Below, one piece after another: positions 51,556 to 59,507 of a stretch of 64,000 bases of DNA. Both the position numbers and the translations under genes were made by a program. Source of the DNA: Chloroflexota bacterium (GTDB lineage: Bacteria; Chloroflexota; Dehalococcoidia; Bin125); NCBI GenBank assembly GCA_028875225.1, contig JAPPFB010000026.1, forward strand, positions 2,963 to 66,962, written 5' to 3'. Within the stretch, counting starts at the first letter, position 1; the number at the start of each line of letters is the position of its first letter. The notes beneath the pieces were generated by a model. The model did not search any database. It saw only the letters and a list, made by a program, of their open reading frames with translations, and was not told the origin of the DNA.

Positions 51556-51801
51556 CTATTGCCGCCCCCACAGGAAATCGCCGAACACCATGGGCCATCC
51601 CATCAGCAGGACGAACACCAAGGCGATGAGCAGCCGACGCCACGACAGTCTGAGGAACACGCCGGCCGTGACCAGAACCAGTCCGCCAGCGAGCGCCAGA
51701 TAGGTAGTGCCGACATCGCCGAGCGCGAGATACCAAGCGATCGCCGAGACTCCGACCAGGCCGCCAATGACCATCGCCGCCGTCGAGAGTTGATTTCGCA
51801 T
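51556..51801 (-). CDS. Tiny membrane protein, family A, after secreted-protein gene
   Basis: The protein is 81 residues with three hydrophobic spans. The family A signature is IGGLVGVSAIAW in the first span and GWPMVFGDFLW at the end, with an Arg pair (LSWRR) before the third span. It matches 9123 and 9609. It starts 46 bp after the secreted-protein gene, with a GC hairpin between them. The arrangement of secreted protein followed by small membrane protein is repeated at 58 kb with family B and C. An immunity or processing role is a hypothesis. Confidence 0.6.
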   Translation of the reverse strand: MRNQLSTAAMVIGGLVGVSAIAWYLALGDVGTTYLALAGGLVLVTAGVFLRLSWRRLLIALVFVLLMGWPMVFGDFLWGRQ

Positions 51802-51813
51802 GAAGTTGGGGGA

Positions 51814-51835
51814 GCGCGGCCGCGAAGGACCGCGC
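51814..51835 (-). terminator. Hairpin between secreted-protein gene and family A gene
   Basis: GCGCGG/CCGCGC arms (51814-51819, 51830-51835) with a 10-base loop, between the two genes of the module. No T-tract, so it could reduce rather than stop expression of the downstream gene. A similar hairpin is at 58487 in the second module. Confidence 0.5.
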
Positions 51836-51847
51836 CCGCCTATGGTC

Positions 51848-52702
51848 CTAACTACCGGTCTGACAGTAGGTGTGCTTGTGCAGGTTGGGGTACCAACCGG
51901 CGCCGGAGACCCACTTGAACCTGAAGTAACAGGTGTACGATCCGGTCCCCCTGACCCTCGTCGTCACCTTCGACTCCGCGTAGACATCTCGGTTGAGCGT
52001 CGTCGGGAAGCCGTCAGAGTGCCAATCGACCTCGTCCCAGGCGTCGTAGATCGTGTTGATGGAGTTCATATTGGTGCCCTTGACGGCCATGTGCCGGTGC
52101 CACCACTGGTTGGTGAAGCGGTCGACGGTCTGCCGGGCTGTGGAGATCGTGCCGTTCGCGTAGCTCCAGTCGACCCGCGAGTAGTGCCAGAACATCGGGA
52201 TGTGGGCAACGTCGTGTCCGATTAGCCTCGAGATGGCCCACTTGCTGGTCGACGACGAAGATGCCAGAGCAATCCCTTGGTCCTCAGCAAAGGTGACCTC
52301 GGACGAAACCTCAACCCCGTCGCAGGCGCCGACGAACTCGTAGGCGACCTCCAGGCCGTCTCCGGTCATCGCCGGTGTGTAGTTGACCTGGCAGTCTGTC
52401 GGAACCTCACCTTGAGTGGTCGGAGGCGTCACCGTGAGGTAGAACTGGCAGTCGCTGTCGGTGTAGGTGGCGTTCTCGCTGCGCAGGGTGCCTACGTCTA
52501 GTACACCCTCAGCCAACCCCTCGCAGATGGCACCCCCTCGGGGATCGCCGACACTCGGCTCGTGTGCCTGGATGGTGCTGGAGGTCAGCAGAAACACAAC
52601 GACCGCCACTGCTGTGGCGGCCGCCATGAACGCTCCGGGGATGAAGCGTCTACTTCGTTGACCATCGTGCTTGTGGATGAGGTGGTCGAATCGGGACTGC
52701 AT
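51848..52702 (-). CDS. Secreted/anchored Cys-containing protein 1
   Basis: Start ATG 52702 has AAAGGAGGGAC upstream, conserved with the copy at 58522. The 284-residue protein has a short charged head (SRFDHLIHKHDGQRSRRF), one hydrophobic segment (~22-42) ending in IQAH, then an extracytoplasmic part. Shared blocks with copy 2: CEGL near the start, TVTPP, CQVNYTP, VGACDGVEV, FWHYSRVDWSY and a final YTCYFRFKW-GAGW-Y. Six or more Cys could form disulfides. No known family was recognised. Toxin, bacteriocin-like or surface protein are possible. Confidence 0.65.
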   Translation of the reverse strand: MQSRFDHLIHKHDGQRSRRFIPGAFMAAATAVAVVVFLLTSSTIQAHEPSVGDPRGGAICEGLAEGVLDVGTLRSENATYTDSDCQFYLTVTPPTTQGEVPTDCQVNYTPAMTGDGLEVAYEFVGACDGVEVSSEVTFAEDQGIALASSSSTSKWAISRLIGHDVAHIPMFWHYSRVDWSYANGTISTARQTVDRFTNQWWHRHMAVKGTNMNSINTIYDAWDEVDWHSDGFPTTLNRDVYAESKVTTRVRGTGSYTCYFRFKWVSGAGWYPNLHKHTYCQTGS

Positions 52703-52790
52703 GTCGTCCCTCCTTTCGAGTTGCGAACCTCCTCTGTCCACGTCCGACTCTACGACTCTGGAATCGACCCTGCCGAAGCGTCCACCGTCT

Positions 52791-52798
52791 CACATAAC
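52791..52798 (-). promoter_or_regulatory. Conserved GTTATGTG element upstream of secreted protein 1
   Basis: GTTATGTG (complement of CACATAAC) lies 89 bp before the start codon; the same octamer lies 87 bp before copy 2. Nearer the start, TGGACAGAGGAGGTTC is also shared by both. A -10-like role for TTATGT is plausible; no conserved -35 was seen. Confidence 0.5.
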
Positions 52799-52804
52799 CA
52801 ATTC

Positions 52805-52906
52805 CTACCCGTCCTTCGGCTTCTTCTTTGGCGAGAACAGCGCCTTGACAAACTGTTCTGGGGACTTGCCTGTCGGGGGCACCTTGACTTCCTTCGACTC
52901 TCGCAT
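52805..52906 (-). CDS. Very small basic ORF (33 aa)
   Basis: ATG 52906 with AGAGGAAGG nine bases upstream; 33 residues containing KVPPTGKSPEQFVKALF and ending in KKKPKDG. Good ribosome site, no stop or odd composition. It lies just upstream of the secreted-protein promoter, between it and an IS relic. It may be the surviving start or whole of a small gene. Family not recognised. Confidence 0.4.
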   Translation of the reverse strand: MRESKEVKVPPTGKSPEQFVKALFSPKKKPKDG

Positions 52907-52929
52907 TGTGGCCTTCCTCTCTATCACGC

Positions 52930-53156
52930 CCCTTCAACTCACCCGCTGGAAGGCGATCCAGCAGGCCCAACTGCAAGGCCTGTCGGCGTGGGCGACCGCT
53001 CGATTGCTCGGCATCTCGCGCACGACCGTGAGCACCTACGTCTACGCCAACGGCGTGCCTGGATGCCGAATCCTCGCTGCTTCATTCTTACCGGAACGGC
53101 GCGACACTGACAAAATCGCTGCTCAGTTGGACTGACAAAATCGCTGCTCTACAACA
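52930..53156 (+). mobile_element. ISNCY-type element relic: transposase C-terminal HTH and end
   Basis: The frame LTRWKAIQQAQLQGLSAW-ATARLLGISRTTVSTYV matches the C-terminal HTH of the transposase at 47346 nearly residue for residue, then ERRDTDKIAAQL. It is followed by two copies of CTGACAAAATCGCTGCTC and the element end near TACAACA. The rest of the element is gone. Confidence 0.8.
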
Positions 53157-53157
53157 A

Positions 53158-53184
53158 TGACTGGATCAGTTTCTAAGCGATGAA
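53158..53184 (+). repeat. IS21-type end relic, truncates the next gene
   Basis: CTGGATCAGTTTCTAAGCGA then TGAATGCA resembles the right end of the IS21 at 51325-51352 (CTGGACGAGTTTTATAGCGA then TCAATGCA). It supplies the last codons and stop of the coiled-coil/winged-helix gene at 53166. Confidence 0.6.
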
Positions 53185-53594
53185 TGCACCTCGCGCAGCC
53201 GCCAGCGATTGCGCCCCACATTCACGATCTCGCCCGCCTCCTGCATGCGCTGCAGGTTGGACTGCAGGTTGGCGATCGGCTTGGCGCCCTGCGGCGCGGC
53301 GTCGCGCCGCTCGAGCTCGGCCAGGATCGCGGTCGCGTGGGCGGGTTCGGCTTGCTGGGCGAGGAACTCGCGCACCGTCCGGCTGATCAACCCGCGCGGC
53401 AGGCGGCGGCGCTTGGCCGTTCCAGCCCGTCGCGGGGCGGCCGTGCGGGTTGGCGCCGGCGTTGATGAGGCGGCGGCATTCGATTCCAACTCCAGCAGTT
53501 CCTCGACCAGGCGGCGTCTGGCCTCGAGCCGCTCCAGCTCGGCCTGGATGACGGCCAGTTCGGCGTGCAGTTGTTCGGCAAACTGAGCGGACAC
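53166..53594 (-). CDS. Coiled-coil / winged-helix protein, truncated paralogue
   Basis: GTG 53594 with GAAGGGAG upstream gives 142 residues. The coiled coil (AELAVIQAELERLEARRRL), basic patch (RRRLPRGLISRTVREFL) and winged helix (AHATAILAELERRDAA, IANLQSNLQRMQEAGEIV, RWRLRE) align with 7844-8410 throughout. The Pro/Ala tail of that protein is missing; here the chain ends in VHSSLRN, which is encoded by an IS21-type end. It was probably shortened by an insertion that later decayed. It may still bind DNA. Confidence 0.75.
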   Translation of the reverse strand: MSAQFAEQLHAELAVIQAELERLEARRRLVEELLELESNAAASSTPAPTRTAAPRRAGTAKRRRLPRGLISRTVREFLAQQAEPAHATAILAELERRDAAPQGAKPIANLQSNLQRMQEAGEIVNVGRNRWRLREVHSSLRN

Positions 53595-53846
53595 GGGCGA
53601 TGCTCCCTTCGGTCGCGGCGCGGCGCCTGAGACTCGTTCGGCAGCGCAGGACTTCGCGAGCCGATACTTGTAGCCAAGGTGCCTCTACGCAGACTATGCC
53701 AGCCCGGGGACGTAGCTGGGCTCCGCGGCGACTGTCATGAGACAAGACCTTGGACAGTGGTTGTCAGAGTCCTTGGGCCATGTTGGCGGCCACTGGCTGC
53801 TCGGACCACGAGCCGGTCTGGCGATCTCAGGCTAGAGTTTGCAGCC

Positions 53847-56750
53847 ATGGCTCCTGAACAGGGACCGCTCGGATCCGAGGTCGTCAGTGCGTCGGCTTCG
53901 GGCGCCTGGGGCCGGCTCTCGAACCTCTGGCGCTACCGCTCGATCGACGTGGACGAGATCTTCGTCGACCTGGTCCGCGCAGCCACGGGCGGCCGCAACC
54001 GTGTTCCAATCGCGGCGATCGACGCCGCTGGCTGGCAGCACGGGAGGCTCGGCGCCCGCTGTTGGCTCACGACCGGCGGCGGCCGCCGGTTCGTGGTCGG
54101 CGGGCTGTCGTCCGTAGACGCCGCTCTCGTCGCGGCCACGGTCGAGCAGCGGGCTCAGGCTCTGGCCCGCGCCCTGGAGACACAAGGCCGGGCTATCGCT
54201 GCGCAGCTCGATCAGTGGTTCGCGGGCGCCGACTACCTGCGCGCCTCCCAGGCGCAAGCGGTTCAGCAGCAGCTGGATCGGCTGACGGGCGAGACGTTCC
54301 CGACGTCCGGCGAACTCACCCGGCGGTATCTGTCGCCCGAGAGCCAGGAGGCGTTCTCTCGATTACAGGAACTGACAGTGGAGGATGGGTTCGAGCAGGC
54401 CCGCCGGAGGACCAACGCCAGATACGTCTGGCGGGAATCGCAGCGCGCCGCTGAGGCGATGGCGCGGGTGAGCGGATTTCTGCCGATCCCGGAGCAGGCC
54501 GAGGCGGTGGCGACGGACGAGGACGTGACCCTGGTCCTGGCCGGAGCGGGCACGGGCAAGACGGCGGTGATCACGGGCAAGGTCGCGCACCTGATCGCGA
54601 ATCGCGCGGTCGCGCCGGAGCGGATCCTGGTGCTGGCCTTCAATCGCCAGGCCGCCGCCGAGTTGCGCGAGCGCCTCCAGCCGGGTCACGCCGGCGTCGA
54701 TGTCGCCACCTTCCACGCCTTCGCCCGGCGCGTCGTCGCCCAACGCCAGCTGGCGCCCTCGATCTCGCCGCTGGCCGAGGACGAGATGCAGTTGCGCCGG
54801 TTGATCGACCAGACCCTCGAGTCGCTGCTGCGCGACCCCGAGCAGGGCTCGGCGCTGCGCCAGTTCATCCTCTACCACCTGGGGGAGTACCGCGCCGCGC
54901 ACGACTTCGAGCGGCCCTCGGACTACTTCGAGTACCTGCACAGAGTCGAGTTGCGCACGCTCGGGGGCGAGCGGGTGAGAAGCCTGGAGGAGCTCAAGAT
55001 CGCCAACCTCCTCGCCCTGCACGGCGTCCCTTACCGCTACGAGGCCGCCTACCCGGTCGCCACGGCGACGACGGCGCAGCGCCAGTACCAACCCGACTTC
55101 TACCTGCCCCAACACGACCTCTACATCGAACATTTTGCCGTTGATCGACGCGGTGAACCGCCGCCGCACTGGCCCGAGGCCGCACGCGAGGAATACCGTC
55201 GCGGGATCGAATGGAAGCGGGCGATTCACGCCGAGCACGGCACGCCGCTGCTGGAGACCTACAGCTGGCAACACCGGACCGGCAGCTGGCAGCACAACCT
55301 GCGGGAGCAGCTCGAGGCCTGGGGGGTCGCGCTGCAGCCGCGCCCGCCGCAGGAACTCGTCGAACGGCTCAGGCGGCTGATGCGCAGTTCGCAGCTGAGC
55401 CGCCTGCTCGCCGCCTTCCTCCGCCACGTGACCTCCGGCCAGCACGAGGAGACAGAACTCGGGCGGCGCGCCTCGGAGGCCGCCGATCCGGAACGGGCGC
55501 ACGCCTTCCTCGAGCTGTTCCGGGCGGTCTACGCCGCCTACCGCACGGCGCTGGGTGGCGAGTGCGACTTTGACGACCTGATCAACCGGGCGGCGCAGGC
55601 CATCGGCGAGGGCGGCTGGGACTCGCCCTACGACTACGTGCTGGTCGACGAGTTCCAGGACATCTCGCGCGGCCGGATGAGGCTGTTGGCCGCACTGAAG
55701 CGGCCGCGAACCGCCTACTTCCTCGTCGGAGACGACTGGCAGTCGATCTACCGCTTCGCCGGCAGCGATGTGCACCTGTTGCGCGACTGCGAGTGCTGGC
55801 TGGGACCGGTGGAAGAACGCACGCTAAGCCGGACCTTCCGCTTCGCCGAAGGCATCCTCGCCCCATTGAGCGGCTTCGTCCAGCGTAATCCCGCCCAGAC
55901 CACGCGCCGGCTGCTCCCGGCCCAGCGGTCACCGGACCACGGCATCGCCGTGATTTGGGCGAGCGAGGCGAGCGTCGGCATCGGTCAGGCAGTTGCTGAC
56001 CTCGAGCGCCTGGGCGTCAGCCGCCAGGCCTCGGTCCTGGTCCTCAGCCGCTACCGGCAGCGCCTGCCCAGCGTGCAGGTCAGGGGCCGCACGCTGCAAC
56101 AGAGCACGGTCCACGCCGCCAAGGGCCGCGAGGCGGACTACGTCGTCGTGCTCGACCTCAAGGGCGAGCGCCGCGGGTTCCCCTCGCAGATCGAGGACGA
56201 CCCGCTGCTCGACCTGGTCGCGCCGCCGGCGGAGCCGTTCGAGTTCGCCGAGGAACGCCGCTGCTTCTACGTCGCGCTGACCCGAGCCCGCCACGGCGTC
56301 TACCTGCTCGCCGACCCGCTGCGTCCCTCGCCGTTTGTCACCGAGTTGCTCGAACATGCAGAGTCGGACATCCGGCTCGTCGGCGGAGCCGCAGCGCAGC
56401 CCAGGCAGATACTCCACTGCCCGCGCTGCGAGGGCGGCCGGCTGATCCAGGCGCGGCGCGGCCGGTCTCTGCGCTGCAGCCTCGGGCCGCATTGCGACTA
56501 CCGCGCCCCGCGCTGTTCCTGCGGTGCGGGGCACATCCTGGTCGGGCAGGACCTCCGGGTGCGCTGCACCAATGCTGGCTGCGGCGCGTCGCCCGAGCAC
56601 TGTTCCCGCTGTCATTGGGGCGTGCTCGTCAAGCGGAACGGTCCCTATGGTGCCTTCTGGGGATGCTCCCGCTTCTCTGCCGACCCGTCCTGCGATTTCA
56701 CCCGCGACCGGAGGTCCGCCAACGCTGCGCCGCGACGAGCGCGCCCATAG
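53847..56750 (+). CDS. UvrD/HelD-type helicase with nuclease-like insert and zinc ribbons
   Basis: ATG 53847 gives 967 residues; earlier starts lack a ribosome site. The N-terminal ~200 residues resemble helicase IV-type regions. Walker A AGAGTGKTAVI ~231; LVDEFQDI (motif II) ~598; a late HAAKGREADYVVVLD ~750. Between motifs Ia and II an insert (~380-470) has SLEELKIANLL, YQPDFYLP, LYIEHF and IEWKRAIH, the E-D-E-K order of a PD-(D/E)XK/DUF559-like nuclease. The C-terminus has several CxxC pairs (CPRC, CSCG, CSRCHWG) as in topoisomerase zinc ribbons. It probably repairs or degrades foreign DNA. Confidence 0.88.
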   Translation: MAPEQGPLGSEVVSASASGAWGRLSNLWRYRSIDVDEIFVDLVRAATGGRNRVPIAAIDAAGWQHGRLGARCWLTTGGGRRFVVGGLSSVDAALVAATVEQRAQALARALETQGRAIAAQLDQWFAGADYLRASQAQAVQQQLDRLTGETFPTSGELTRRYLSPESQEAFSRLQELTVEDGFEQARRRTNARYVWRESQRAAEAMARVSGFLPIPEQAEAVATDEDVTLVLAGAGTGKTAVITGKVAHLIANRAVAPERILVLAFNRQAAAELRERLQPGHAGVDVATFHAFARRVVAQRQLAPSISPLAEDEMQLRRLIDQTLESLLRDPEQGSALRQFILYHLGEYRAAHDFERPSDYFEYLHRVELRTLGGERVRSLEELKIANLLALHGVPYRYEAAYPVATATTAQRQYQPDFYLPQHDLYIEHFAVDRRGEPPPHWPEAAREEYRRGIEWKRAIHAEHGTPLLETYSWQHRTGSWQHNLREQLEAWGVALQPRPPQELVERLRRLMRSSQLSRLLAAFLRHVTSGQHEETELGRRASEAADPERAHAFLELFRAVYAAYRTALGGECDFDDLINRAAQAIGEGGWDSPYDYVLVDEFQDISRGRMRLLAALKRPRTAYFLVGDDWQSIYRFAGSDVHLLRDCECWLGPVEERTLSRTFRFAEGILAPLSGFVQRNPAQTTRRLLPAQRSPDHGIAVIWASEASVGIGQAVADLERLGVSRQASVLVLSRYRQRLPSVQVRGRTLQQSTVHAAKGREADYVVVLDLKGERRGFPSQIEDDPLLDLVAPPAEPFEFAEERRCFYVALTRARHGVYLLADPLRPSPFVTELLEHAESDIRLVGGAAAQPRQILHCPRCEGGRLIQARRGRSLRCSLGPHCDYRAPRCSCGAGHILVGQDLRVRCTNAGCGASPEHCSRCHWGVLVKRNGPYGAFWGCSRFSADPSCDFTRDRRSANAAPRRARP

Positions 56751-56987
56751 AGGGCAAGTGTCGATCGGAGCAGCCGCGGACGATCGCTATCGCTCCCCGG
56801 ATAGTGCTCAACTGTCGTTTCCGACGCACTCATCCATCGGGCAGGACCGAGGTTTGATCCCAGCCAGTGATATGAGCAATGAAGGGCCCGGGGCGATTCG
56901 CCGAGCGTTCTCGCCCCCGAGCTCCATCCGACGCCAACCTCTTCTAGGCGGCGGAGGGACCCGCTCTCGGCAGGGTTGGCGGAGTGG

Positions 56988-57851
56988 CTAGTCGCGTGGT
57001 TCTGACTCCGCAAAGGCACCGAAATCATCCGAGCCATCAACCTGGATGGCATATCGGAATCGGAGTTCATCGTAGTCGTCCGCCAGCGTGTCATCCTTGA
57101 TGTCGAGGACCTGCAGGGCGGCGTAGAAGCCATTCGTATTGCGCAGAACTGCGACACCGCCGCTCGGTGTCGTCCTCGACCGGGACGTGTAGTCCAGCGC
57201 CGCGGCGTTGGTCACTTCGCCGATTGACTGTCGACCCTTGGCGAGCGCGACACCGTTGATCGAGGACGGATCGTTGTACAGGTGGATGCTGGTGCCGCTC
57301 GCCTTGCTCCACGCCGTCTCGAACTCCCATGACCCGCATCCGATCGCATAGCGACCGTTGTGGCTGCTGTAGTCGAATGCGGCTTCGCCCGTCTGCGAGG
57401 TCATTCTCGGGGGCGGCACGGCGTCCGCTTTGCGTGCGTACGGCTTGACGCCGAGCTTGTCGCAAACCATCTCCGCAATCTTGGCCGGGCCTGCCTTGAC
57501 AGCGCTTTGGTAGATTGTCGTGCTGGGCATGCCGGGCACAACGCTGTCGTCGAAACGCACCGGCAGGATGAACTCGCGTCGCTCTCGTATGGCTCGACTG
57601 AGGGCAGCGCGCTTCTCATGCTGCGGCCAGTCCCCGGCAACGTAGTCCTTGGAGACGAACATGACGACGTACGATGCGCGTTCGCTGTAGATTTCGTGCA
57701 GAATCTCTGTGCCGTCCGTGCCCCAGAGAGCGACTTTCTCGAATTCGTCATAGAAGACGGCGACTCCCCTGGCTTGCAAGATCCGCGCGACCTGTTCCAC
57801 ATAATCTCGCTGCGCGCCTGCGAAAGATAGGGCCACCTCGTACTGATCCAT
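56988..57851 (-). CDS. TIR-domain protein with beta-sandwich-like C-terminus
   Basis: The 287-residue protein has a TIR domain at 1-140: YEVALSFAGAQRDYVEQVA, VFYDEFEKVALWG, YVVMFVSKDY and WPQHEKRAAL. The last segment places a conserved Glu (E79) where NADase-type bacterial TIR domains have the catalytic residue. The C-terminal half (~150-287) is Gly/Ser-rich and beta-like (YAIGCGSWEFETAW, GFYAALQVLDI), possibly a sensor. TIR proteins deplete NAD upon infection or sense signals. It lies next to the helicase and to the small membrane module. Which system it belongs to is unclear. Confidence 0.85.
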   Translation of the reverse strand: MDQYEVALSFAGAQRDYVEQVARILQARGVAVFYDEFEKVALWGTDGTEILHEIYSERASYVVMFVSKDYVAGDWPQHEKRAALSRAIRERREFILPVRFDDSVVPGMPSTTIYQSAVKAGPAKIAEMVCDKLGVKPYARKADAVPPPRMTSQTGEAAFDYSSHNGRYAIGCGSWEFETAWSKASGTSIHLYNDPSSINGVALAKGRQSIGEVTNAAALDYTSRSRTTPSGGVAVLRNTNGFYAALQVLDIKDDTLADDYDELRFRYAIQVDGSDDFGAFAESEPRD

Positions 57852-57877
57852 CGGCTATCCAATCCATGGCAGGATGG

Positions 57878-58192
57878 CTATTCCCGGCCGAACCACTCGC
57901 CGGCATGAACAAACTCGTGGTGACACGTTACTGCCACCCCAGCCGTCGCGCCCTGGCGGGAGCGACGGCGCACGCAGGAACAGGATTGGACTCCGCCCCA
58001 TCTACAGGACCTGAACAGCGTCCCGTCGGGGAAAGGGCCTTCATCGCCTCGGATTGCAGCTCCGGCCGGGCCCTCCCCCGCTCCCCGCCCCAGACACGCC
58101 GGTGCACCGATTCCCGGCAACACCGATACGCTGGCGAGCAGTATTACTACCCCAGCGCCGAAGAAACAGCGTGCGAGCGACAGGCGGGACAC
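57878..58192 (-). CDS. Small membrane protein, family C, extended
   Basis: The N-terminus MSRLSLARCFFGAGVVILL parallels the 52-residue ORF at 8594 (MSRLPCSRCLMGLGVALL), both with one or two hydrophobic spans. Here a Cys-rich tail follows (FRSCRWGGVQSCSCVRRR), which may be real or a read-through extension. It starts 15 bp after the family B gene in the module of secreted protein 2. Function is unknown. Confidence 0.45.
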   Translation of the reverse strand: MSRLSLARCFFGAGVVILLASVSVLPGIGAPACLGRGAGEGPAGAAIRGDEGPFPDGTLFRSCRWGGVQSCSCVRRRSRQGATAGVAVTCHHEFVHAGEWFGRE

Positions 58193-58207
58193 GGTCAGAG
58201 TCTCCGC

Positions 58208-58459
58208 CTACCAGAATGCAATCCACAACAGCCAACCGCACCCCATCACCACTCCCACGGCAAACACCATCATCCGTTCTCGGCTGTGCTCCAGCACGAA
58301 TCCAATCGCGAGCATGGGCGCTGCAACTGCTGCGATCAATCCTGATTTGAGGCCCAGGCCATAGGCCGTCAAGTAGGAAGCCAGCATCGCCAGCAGGCCA
58401 ACGTTGAGCAGCATCGTCCCCATGAGTTCCCGCACGGCACCCATCCTTATCCCTGCCAT
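58208..58459 (-). CDS. Tiny membrane protein, family B, after secreted-protein gene
   Basis: The protein is 83 residues (or 78 from the second ATG), with two to three hydrophobic spans. Its C-terminal half, IGFVLEHSRERMMVFAVG then CGWL, matches 9387-9590 closely. It begins 62 bp after secreted protein 2, with a hairpin between. In the orphan array at 9 kb its homologue occurs without a secreted partner, so the small gene can be inherited alone. This is the expected behaviour of an immunity gene (hypothesis). Confidence 0.6.
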   Translation of the reverse strand: MAGIRMGAVRELMGTMLLNVGLLAMLASYLTAYGLGLKSGLIAAVAAPMLAIGFVLEHSRERMMVFAVGVVMGCGWLLWIAFW

Positions 58460-58486
58460 TCACGTTGACTCGATTGATGGAAGCAA

Positions 58487-58507
58487 CCCGCGCCGGGGAG
58501 ACGCGGG
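58487..58507 (-). terminator. Hairpin between secreted protein 2 and family B gene
   Basis: CCCGCG/CGCGGG arms (58487-58492, 58502-58507) with a 9-base loop, in the same place as the hairpin of module 1. No T-tract follows. Confidence 0.5.
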
Positions 58508-58521
58508 CTACTTGCACAGCC

Positions 58522-59370
58522 TCAGTGGACGAGGCAATTGTGGGTGTAGCGGAATCCAGCTATCCCACCTCGGAAGGTCGCACGGCCATAGCAGTCATAG
58601 GCGCCACCCGGCTTAGCTGTGACGCTGGCCCTGGACGCGGCCCTTGCGTCGGGCAATGGCCCGCAGTCGGCGTACCAGTTGGTGTAGTGCTCGCCGAAGT
58701 ATCGGGTTGGAGTACTCGAGGTGCGTCGAGACTCGCTAACTAGTTCCCAGCCGCAGCCACCTTCCCAGTAGCCGGTCGTCAGTGATGGGTTGTAGATGCG
58801 GTTGAGGTCATATGACCAGGCCACTTTCGCGTAGTGCCAGAACAGCTTGATTCCAGGAACCGCGCCTGATCCGTAGTGCCATGCGGTGACCTGGGACCGC
58901 ACAGCCTTATGCGACTGTGACATGGTGGCGCCGGCATCGCCCGCGCCTGTCGAACCAGTGGGACCGACTTCGATTGACGATTCCAGCTCGACACCAGCGC
59001 AGGTGCCGATCGCCACGATCTCCACGGAGAGATCCAATCCTGACCTGACCGGGGTGAAGCTCACCTGGCAACCGCTGACCCCTTCAGATGGCGGAGTAGC
59101 GGTGACGCTTACCTGGCAGCCGTTGTCACCCGAGCCGGTCACTCCGCTAACGCGGCTCTGAGTGATGGAAAGCGTCCCAGAACTCAGTCCCTCGCAAGCC
59201 TGCGCGAGACTGGCCTCCTCTGCCGGACTCGCCGCCTGAGTGTTGATGATGGTCGCCAGAAACAAACCGACCGCCACAATCGTGGCGGCCGCCAGCGTCA
59301 GTCCAGGAATGATGCGCCGTTTCTGCTGCGTGTCGTGCTTGCGGATGAGGCGGTCGAATCGGGACGTCAT
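58522..59370 (-). CDS. Secreted/anchored Cys-containing protein 2
   Basis: ATG 59370 with GAAGGGAGGGAC upstream gives 282 residues. N-terminal head SRFDRLIRKHDTQQKRR, hydrophobic segment (~20-42) and QAASPAEEA match copy 1. Shared blocks: CEGLSSGTL, CQVSVTATPPS, CQVSFTP, IGTCAGVELES, FWHYAKVAWSY and YDCYGRATF-GIAGF-YTHNC. The middle and end differ (for example GGCGWELVSES, NWYADCGP), so the variable part may carry specificity. Its position before family B and C genes defines module 2. No known family was recognised. Confidence 0.65.
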   Translation of the reverse strand: MTSRFDRLIRKHDTQQKRRIIPGLTLAAATIVAVGLFLATIINTQAASPAEEASLAQACEGLSSGTLSITQSRVSGVTGSGDNGCQVSVTATPPSEGVSGCQVSFTPVRSGLDLSVEIVAIGTCAGVELESSIEVGPTGSTGAGDAGATMSQSHKAVRSQVTAWHYGSGAVPGIKLFWHYAKVAWSYDLNRIYNPSLTTGYWEGGCGWELVSESRRTSSTPTRYFGEHYTNWYADCGPLPDARAASRASVTAKPGGAYDCYGRATFRGGIAGFRYTHNCLVH

Positions 59371-59456
59371 GTTGTCCCTCCCTTCGATGTGAACCTCCTC
59401 TGTCCATCTCCGACACTAGGCCTCTCAAAGCGCCCCTGCAAAGGTCGCCGGTGGTT

Positions 59457-59464
59457 CACATAAC
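59457..59464 (-). promoter_or_regulatory. Conserved GTTATGTG element upstream of secreted protein 2
   Basis: This is the counterpart of 52791-52798, at nearly the same distance from the start codon (87 versus 89 bp). Together with the shared TGGACAGAGGAGGTTC near the ribosome site, it indicates that leader and promoter were duplicated with the gene and kept. Confidence 0.5.
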
Positions 59465-59507
59465 TTCGTTGAAGTCGTTGCCTGAACTGACTATGGCTGC
59501 CGACCTA

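Noticed and set aside
56965-56990. TTGGCGGAGTGGCTAG, like the start of a tRNA-Ser or tRNA-Leu
   Set aside because: No acceptor stem partner, anticodon arm or T-loop could be found downstream; the bases are next to the TIR gene stop.
58041-58517. Minus-strand open frame overlapping the family B gene
   Set aside because: The family B frame has a clear paralogue at 9387; this frame is Arg-rich and lacks membrane or domain features.
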